A stretch of 64,000 bases of DNA, taken from the NCBI RefSeq assembly GCF_963678635.1, contig NC_087065.1, forward strand, positions 49,181,011-49,245,010, written 5' to 3'. Made by a program: the position numbers and the translations under genes. Of the stretch, positions 57,160 to 64,000 are shown piece after piece. Under the pieces are notes generated by a model. The model was not told where the DNA came from, ran no database searches, and worked only from the letters and a program-made list of their open reading frames with translations. Origin of the DNA: Symsagittifera roscoffensis. Lineage: Eukaryota; Xenacoelomorpha; Acoela; Convolutidae. How positions within the stretch are numbered: the stretch's first letter is position 1; every line of letters starts with the position of its first letter.

Positions 57160-60100
57160 CAGAACCTCCCAAGCACCGAACTGGCATCGCTAGGATCAGG
57201 TTGGCAACACCGGCGCAGTTGAAGGTGGTAGACAAGCTACTCAATCCGGGGGGAATGGAATTGCCTGATGCCGCTTACGAAGGTCCGAAGTTGGCAGAAG
57301 ATCCCAGGTACGGGAAGCCCTGTGGTGGCACCCAACTGGCCAAAACTCTGGCAGTTTATGATAGAGCAGATCCAGCTGCTGCAAGAGTAGTCATTGTGGC
57401 GGGATCGGACTTCGAAGGAACGTCTCCCAAGTTGTTCTGGCCGGAGACTCTGGTATACTCCTTGCCAGGAGCCGAATTGAACCAGATGTTGACTCTAGTG
57501 GTGGCAATAAAGTCGGAGATGCCCTGTGAACCTGAGCTGCTAATGTTTGCAGGAATGAATGATCACCTGCACGCGATGGGACTTCTTGAGCAACTGAAGG
57601 GCAAGGAGATTCCGACATCAAAGAAGATATGGGAGGCTATTCAGGCGTTATTTGCGGCGATGAATGAGGTACAAGAGAACGTAGCCTCGAGATTTGGGTC
57701 CAAGACGAAGGTGGTGTTTACCACATCCCCGGGATACGCAAGTATGCCACCCGCCCTACAATTCGTGTACGCGGTCTTGATCCTGATAGCAGAAGGGAGT
57801 GAATGGCGGATTCTGATGGCAGCCCCCAATCGAGAGCTGGAGCCATTGAACTTGAGGCTTTACAAATCAGAATTGCCGGCGGCATGGGCTGACATATCTC
57901 ATGCACTGAGGGGCTTTTACGGACTGGCCGACGTCCTGATTGTATTGGATGAGGTGCTCTTGCTAGAGATATCGAACTTTGCTAGACAACTCAAGTTCAG
58001 CCCAGTCATCGGGGACGACCACCCGGCGATAAACCAGTTGACGGCCAGCCTGTGGTTCCGGAGTATGGATGTGAAAGTCGCAAATTCCACCAGCAGGACT
58101 AGAGGTCCCAGCAACGAGAGAAGAAATGTGGTCGAGACGGAGAAACAGTTAGAATCGATGAAATATCGCTTGACTCAAGAGAATGGCTGGTGGCCATTCC
58201 TGACACCAAGGCTGGAGAACGTCACGAATAAGACGAGGGAGGAAGCACCACTCCTCGTGAAACAAATCTGGAGTTTTCTAGAGAAGCAACTGGAGCTAGC
58301 TGAAACGAGAGACATGACGGTGGTTAGATTTGTCTCGGCCGCCAATGAAGTGACGATTGGAGGATTTTGGAGAGAGCACGCCAACGGCGAATTGAAGACT
58401 AGGAGAGATTACGAGATTCTCAAGTTCTTGAGTCCTTGCTGGGAGAGAGAATTCTTGGCAGGAGTGTTCGGCACCACGGCGACTATCTTCGGAGCCTTCG
58501 TACAGGAGATACTGGGCATGTCCATCAGCCTGCTCTTGGCCCTGTATTTGGTTTACCCCAGATACTTGTTCAACATGGGCCCAGCATACATGTTTAGTCG
58601 AGGAGTGGAGACACTTCGAGTTGATGGGTATCTGGCACTAGTACTCTTGACCCATGGGGAATTGGTATCGTTTCATCGGTTAATGGAATATGGAGAACCT
58701 CTGTCTATGGGGAGAGTCCACACGAGCATTGAAACCAGCTCCTACAAGTGTGCCGCAGGGTTGAAGACACTGCTGGTGCAATACCTCATGATGCAGAATC
58801 GATACATGACGGGTGAAGATGAGAACCCAACCTCGAGAGAAGAATGGGAGAAGGCGAACAGAGGGATGCCTCTGTTGACGGACCTGTGCCTGGCAATGAG
58901 GTCGGACCCAATGGGGATAATCCGGGGTCTAGAGGAGGTGGTGACCTGCATCTATGGTCCAGCAGTGACGTACGCGTTTCCAGATCCCCTGGTGATAACG
59001 TATCGTCACTCGGTGACGCACTTGAGTCTCATCAGCGTACTGGATGGTACAGCGCTGAATTGGTGTCAGCAGGAGGTGCTCAGGGCGCGTATGAGCAACA
59101 CGGTACTCTTCGGAAAAGTGAAAGATGCTGAGATGATGGTGTGCAACTTCAGGGGACAAATGCAATGCAGAATGGGAGGCAAGCGAGAGGGCCCCATTGA
59201 AATGTATCCAAAGTTTTGGAACCTAAACCCATTGACGGCCAACGGACGAGAAGTCTTGAGAATCCCCGCCTGGAAGGAGTGCTTTGCACTAGTCAAGAGG
59301 GAGCTGGAGGCCATAATGGAGAAAGAAATCCTACCAGCCACCATGCCTGAGTTCCCGACAGTCAGGAGGATGACCTTGGGAATGAATAGTCCCTTGGTGG
59401 TTCCCTCCATAATGGCGAAGATGATGACGGAGGAAACGCAGAGGCATTTCACGGATGGCTGGGATCCCCTGTTCATCGGCTACACGGCGGCAGTCTACTT
59501 CCACATCAGCGAGAGGAAGGTAAATTCGTGGACGACGCAAGCGAAAAAGAGTAGAGGTTCGCAGCCCCCTGGATATGAGGTGCGGAAAGTCTTGAGGACT
59601 CTTGAAAAGGAAGGACTTGAGAATATGCTACCCATATGGGATGATGGCAGGATGATCGTGATGGAGGGACACGTCGCATTGGTGGACGAAATGAAATTTG
59701 CCACGAGAAAATACAAGGCACCCTATGGCTTGGAACAAGTAGAAGTGACACAGGAGGGAACAGAACTAGATGCAGCAGGTCAACTGCATGTAGCCCTGAC
59801 GGAATATAAAAAGCTGGATCCTACGACACCGTCACCACTGTCTGTAGACACGCCTGGAGACAAGAGGAGTGGACCCGTTGAGGATCGATTCAAAAGAATT
59901 CTCGAGAGAAGAAGAAATGAATCAGAGGAAGAGAGTATGGATGAAACTCTCAGTGAAGCTGGAGAAGACATGGAGGTGGGGAATACACCTGAACCAGGGC
60001 CATCAGGGGAGGAACTCACCACTCAAGAGCTGTTGAAAGACTTGAGCGAAGAGAATTGGGCAGATACTGCCACACCACCTCTGAACCCGTCCCCGCGGAA

Positions 60101-63100
60101 GAACCTAGAGTTGCCATTGGCAGGTGAGACCTTCAATATGGGGATGTTACTCTTGAGCTCGGAGGAAAGGGAGAAGAACACGTTCGAAGGGAACAAGGAT
60201 ATATTCTTGGGATCTCTCGAGGATGACGCTTGGCAGGAATTCCTGGGGGAATTCAATCGAGAAGTGGGCAGCGAGACGACGCTGGACAAGTTCAAGAAGG
60301 AACTGTGGGACGCAGTAGTGAGATTCGGGGAACCGCTCCTGATAGGAACGGGCCTGGATGAGAAAGCAAGAAGAGAGCTGCTGAACAAGCTAGTGGAGCT
60401 GAGGAACGCACGATCGAAGACTAGAAAAGAGAAATGTGAGGACAGCTCTACTCTGAAACAAAAAACTGTGGATAAAATGGTTGATGGTATAAAAAGGGAT
60501 AAGGTTGGGACTAGTAATATGATTAAAAGTACTAATATCCTTAAGGCTCGAGCAGGGGGGAGGCAAGAGTTGGAAGGAGTGGATGGAGAGGTCGAATCAA
60601 TGATGATAGCCACAACACCCTCGAGCAGAGATGTGAAGACTCGCAAGAGGAAGAGAGAAGTGGAAGGATGGGGTAGTCCTTCAGTGGATGCTGTTTCGGA
60701 AGGAAACTTGAGAGAGACGGCGCCCATCGTTTTGGCCCGATGCAAGACGGCGGCATACAAGAACAGCTCGGAGCTCAGGAAACCACTTGAAGTAGAAAAG
60801 GAAATAGAGGTTTCCACCAGTTCGACGTCAGAAGAAGACTTCAAGCCTCAGAAGGTAAACGTGAAGAGAGGTTCAACGAACGGACAGGTAGGGGAAGTGG
60901 AGATCGGCAAAGAATGGATCTCGAAGGCACATCAGGACATGGGCAAACAAGTGACGAGTGATCCATTGGAGAGGAGCAAGACGAGGAACACTTCCCGGAC
61001 GTGGTGGGTGGCCCTCGAAACATTGAAGGAAATGGAGGACTGCTTGAAGAAGTTGGACAGTGGAATAGCTCGCAGGCGACGCAATTGGGCCACCCAGCAA
61101 AAAGCCGAGGTTAATAAGATAGAGATGGCAAGTCATCTGAAGAGGTCCTGGCAGAGTTTGTTGAAGGATCATTTTGAAGAGGCGATGAGAACATCCTCAT
61201 CAGCACCGCCACTAATGGCGAATCCCTTCGTTAGAACTGCGGGACAATTAATGTTCACCTGGAGTCTGGTGGGAATAGAGTTGGAGACATTGACCTCGTA
61301 TGACAGGCTGAAGTTGGGAAGCAAGAAGCTAGAGGTGTATCAGGCACTGATGCAACACGTGGCCAGGGACAATTCAGGCTTGAGCCTGGCTAGAAGAAAA
61401 GATGCCACATGTTTCTTGAGATGGACAATGTCAATGATGTCTGATAGCACCATCCTGGCATGCCACCAGAGAGCAAGTGGAAGTAAAACCATGGAGAGAA
61501 GAGTCTCAACGATCATCTTGAACGTATATCAGAGTACAGGAATAGAGAAAGAAGATGGTTCCAGACTATCCTTAGAGAACCATCGAAAGCTGGACGAGGT
61601 ACGGAGGTTCTCTAATAAGAAGTTCGAGGAAGAACATGATGTTCACCGTAACCTGGCCTCGTCAAAACAGTACTCGAGACTCAGTGAGAAGGGGGAATAC
61701 CAATATGTGTCTGGAGTGATGGGAATAGCCTACAATCCCTTCTTAGACTCGGAAGCTGGAGGAGCCCACAGAAACCATGAGGTAGCGGAGCTACTGAAGT
61801 TTTGGACAGAAAGAATAATGGAGATAGACGCGGTGGAGAAAGAGGGGCCGAGCCTGGGCCTGATTCTTGAGAAAACACCAGAGGTGATAAGCATACCGCG
61901 CTCAAACAAGAGAGTTGAAGTGAACATGGGCGGTGGAGATGGCTTGTTAACCACGAACTTGGGAGTGATATGGAAGCTACTAAGACCCTCCTGGTGTCCA
62001 CATCCCCATGCGAGTCTAATCGAGGAAACCACCGAGCGAGTGAGGTTAGCACCAACGGAAGATGAAGATCTGGCGAAGTTGAGTGTGCTACATAAGCTAA
62101 TCACACCCCAGATGCAAGAGCCAAGCGAAAGGACGAGCGACCCCGGGTCAGCAAAGAAATTGGAGCCGGGTAGCTGTCTGGATTCGACGTGTGGGAACGG
62201 AGAGCACATCTGCGATGGACGGTCATGCGTCAGAATACTGTCGTTTCAAAAAGAAGACCTGGTCACTTGGTTCGAAGACATCACAGAAAGGGAGAAAAGT
62301 GAAGTGCAAATAATAGCGGAATGTTACGCGAGAACCACGGTGAATATAGCGACAGCTCTCGGATTCTTCTCGAGAATGTGTGGTCTGCAGGCACTGGAGA
62401 GACTGGAGTCTGAACATCATTTAGTGACGGCGTTGAGCGTAGAATCATGGCCCGGGGTGTTGCAGGTGACTCAAAAACACATCCGGAGCTGGAAGGTTGG
62501 TCTTGAGGCGGAAATGGGATTTCCCATGAGCGAAGCTTATGGCTTGCCATTGAACGCGAAATCGCTGATAGGGTCAATGATGGCCAACTTGTGCGGAAGT
62601 CACTACCCGCTACACATGGCGATGGTGGAAGTGTCCAGCCAGAGAATACTGGTGGACAAGGCCTTCTCAGTGCCCAAGTGTGTGAGGTTGGCTCGGATGT
62701 CGCATCACTCGCACAAGTTGTTGAGAAAAATCAAAGGGACAGTACCAAAAGAATTGAGAGATGACTTAAGCGAAATCTGGGGAGAAGATCTTCTGAAGTT
62801 GGAAAGAGAAAACACGAGCGATCACGAGAGACAAAACGTGATCGGGAAACCTGTGGGAAGTACTCCGAACCTGGAAGACAACGACACGATGCACGAGAAA
62901 ATGATGGAGCTTGAGCCTCTCTTGGAAGCCTCAGGGGAGCGTAATCTCAGGAGCATTGAGATCTCTCATGGGGAATGCCCATGCCACTGCTTGGCACAAA
63001 CGGTGTGGTATCCAGATCACAAGAACCTTTGCCTGGTGTGGGATGTGGAAGAGATTCGGTCGATCGGACTACCGGATCACCGGCAGAAGGTGACGCTCTT

Positions 63101-63761
63101 AGTAGTGAGTACGATGTTAGCCCTGAGATGGATAGAAGAGAATATAACGAAGTATCGGGAGGCGACGACGCCAACGGCTGAGTCAATATACGCGATAGAC
63201 TACAGCAGGAGACTCGAGTTGTTTGAGACTGCGTGCAAAGTATTCGCCATACCGACGGAAGTCAGGCACGTATGGAGTCGCTTGAGGTACTTTCCATGGT
63301 TTCGGGCGACACTGACGTCTTGGTTGTACATGACAACGAAAGATCACATGAGAAAACATCAAAAAGAGTATCGACAGTTCCAGGCCGAGATTGGGCCGGA
63401 AGCTTTCAAGAGACCCCTGCTAACCCATCGTAATGCGATCACGACAGGATGGAAAAGAGTGGGTAAGATGTCTAGAGACAATACCAAAGCGAGGGAGTCG
63501 ATACTAGTGGAAGACCTGGCGAAGAACGTGAGCTTGAGCCTGCACAACTCCTTTTGCTTGAACCGAGAAGCTAGGGTGAAGGCACTACCCAACCAAGCAA
63601 AGAGATTGCAGGAGCAGAGAGAATGGATGCGATCCTATGAACAGCTGAAGGCTTGGGAGGAGATTGTGATTAGTTCCGATGATGAAGAGGAACTGTTGAG
63701 ACAGTTTGCCGCATCTAGCACTTCAGGATGCAGTACCTCCAAGGTGAAGAGCACGAGATGA
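57141..63761 (+). pseudogene. ORF2 of element C, central and C-terminal part in shifted frame
   Basis: It is open from before 57141 to TGA 63759-63761, with no ATG at its start. It begins with the second, degenerate SGNH-like region (AGSD, AGMNDHL, SPGY, APNREL). It continues through the hydrophobic segment near 58480-58600, acidic linkers, and the conserved C-terminal region with C-x9-H-x-C-x4-C, FSVPKCVRLARMS, PCHC and LHNSFCLNRE. Alignment to B resumes at once after the frameshift and stays collinear to the end, so only one lesion is needed. Its overall function is unknown. Confidence 0.82.
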
Positions 63762-64000
63762 ATGGGCAAATCGGATGGATCTTGAGTCTTGAGAGGGAAG
63801 GGGGGCTTGAGCGTGGATCTGAGTGAAACTTGGATTCACGAAAAAGAAATTTTAACAAAGCAAATATTGTTACTAATATACTATATTTATTATATAAATC
63901 GAAAATGCTGCATGACAATTTCCTGATTGAATAGGACAAAAGAGATTTTAAAATGATTGGCTTGAAAAGCGAAAATTCAAGGGTGCAGGTGTATGCAGAT
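63762..64000 (+). other. 3' UTR of element C (partial)
   Basis: AT-rich sequence after the ORF2 stop. It starts with three CTTGAG hexamers and a GGGAAGGGGGG run. No LTR boundary is reached. Confidence 0.6.

Larger units (their letters stand above)
42074..64000 (+). mobile_element. Element C: diverged Ty3/Gypsy-type LTR retrotransposon, 3' end outside window
   Basis: 5' LTR, primer site, 2.5-kb leader, intact gag-pol, spacer and ORF2 follow the plan of B. Protein similarity to A and B is strong in RT and integrase and weak in the N-terminal Gag and in ORF2. The leader lacks the 67-bp units and instead holds a 70-bp triplication and a large minisatellite. ORF2 has a frameshift. The 3' LTR is beyond base 64000. 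Confidence 0.9.

Overview
The window contains no recognisable single-copy host gene. All of it is giant LTR retrotransposons of the Ty3/Gypsy (Metaviridae-like) type and their LTR debris. The host looks like a metazoan and is most likely a nematode. The T-rich TTTTCAG-type splice acceptors and the absence of visible introns in the element ORFs fit this, but the host is an inference because no ribosomal, tRNA or host gene is present to anchor it. Three related but clearly diverged elements are present, called A, B and C here.

Layout, left to right. Element A lies on the minus strand from before base 1 to 16689: a broken 3' ORF2 remnant (332-2842), an intact 3200-aa gag-pol (3225-12827), a 2.9-kb leader (12828-15771) and its 5' LTR (15772-16689). 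A 215-bp scrap (16690-16904) follows. Next is the first piece of an older antisense LTR called D (16905-17171). Element B is on the plus strand at 17172-41603 (24.4 kb, both LTRs present): 885-bp LTR, 3.1-kb leader, gag-pol with one in-frame TGA (21194-30676), a 2955-aa ORF2 (31119-39986), 3' UTR, polypurine-like tract and 3' LTR. The second piece of LTR D follows (41604-42073). Element C is on the plus strand from 42074 past the window end: 5' LTR, 2.5-kb repeat-rich leader, intact 2935-aa gag-pol (45552-54359) and a frameshifted ORF2 (54883-63761). B and C therefore appear to be separately inserted into the same old LTR.

How the parts work together. Gag-pol carries capsid, two CCHC zinc knuckles, a DTG protease, YVDD reverse transcriptase, RNase H, an HHCC + D,D35E integrase with a GPF-type tail, and then an unusual ~400-residue extension. 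The extension ends in a domain that resembles the OARD1/TARG1 class of macrodomains (ADP-ribose-related). ORF2 sits where env would be, but has no visible signal peptide or fusion protein. It carries an SGNH/GDSL esterase with all catalytic blocks, a second degenerate SGNH-like domain, and a long conserved C-terminal region with Cys/His clusters. A splice-acceptor-like site precedes ORF2 in all three elements, suggesting expression from a spliced mRNA. Priming is probably by tRNA-Asn.

The most unexpected structure is in the non-coding DNA. The LTRs and leaders of A and B carry about a dozen units of exactly 67 bp, with 7-bp inverted arms and a centred TTAA-N5-TTAA. The interiors have diverged, but the spacing is kept. 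A second signal is the 12-mer TTGTCCGGGGAG. It abuts the 3' LTR of B and recurs inside pol in two different reading frames, including inside a 65-nt stretch that is almost identical in all three elements; it may be a polypurine tract with internal copies.
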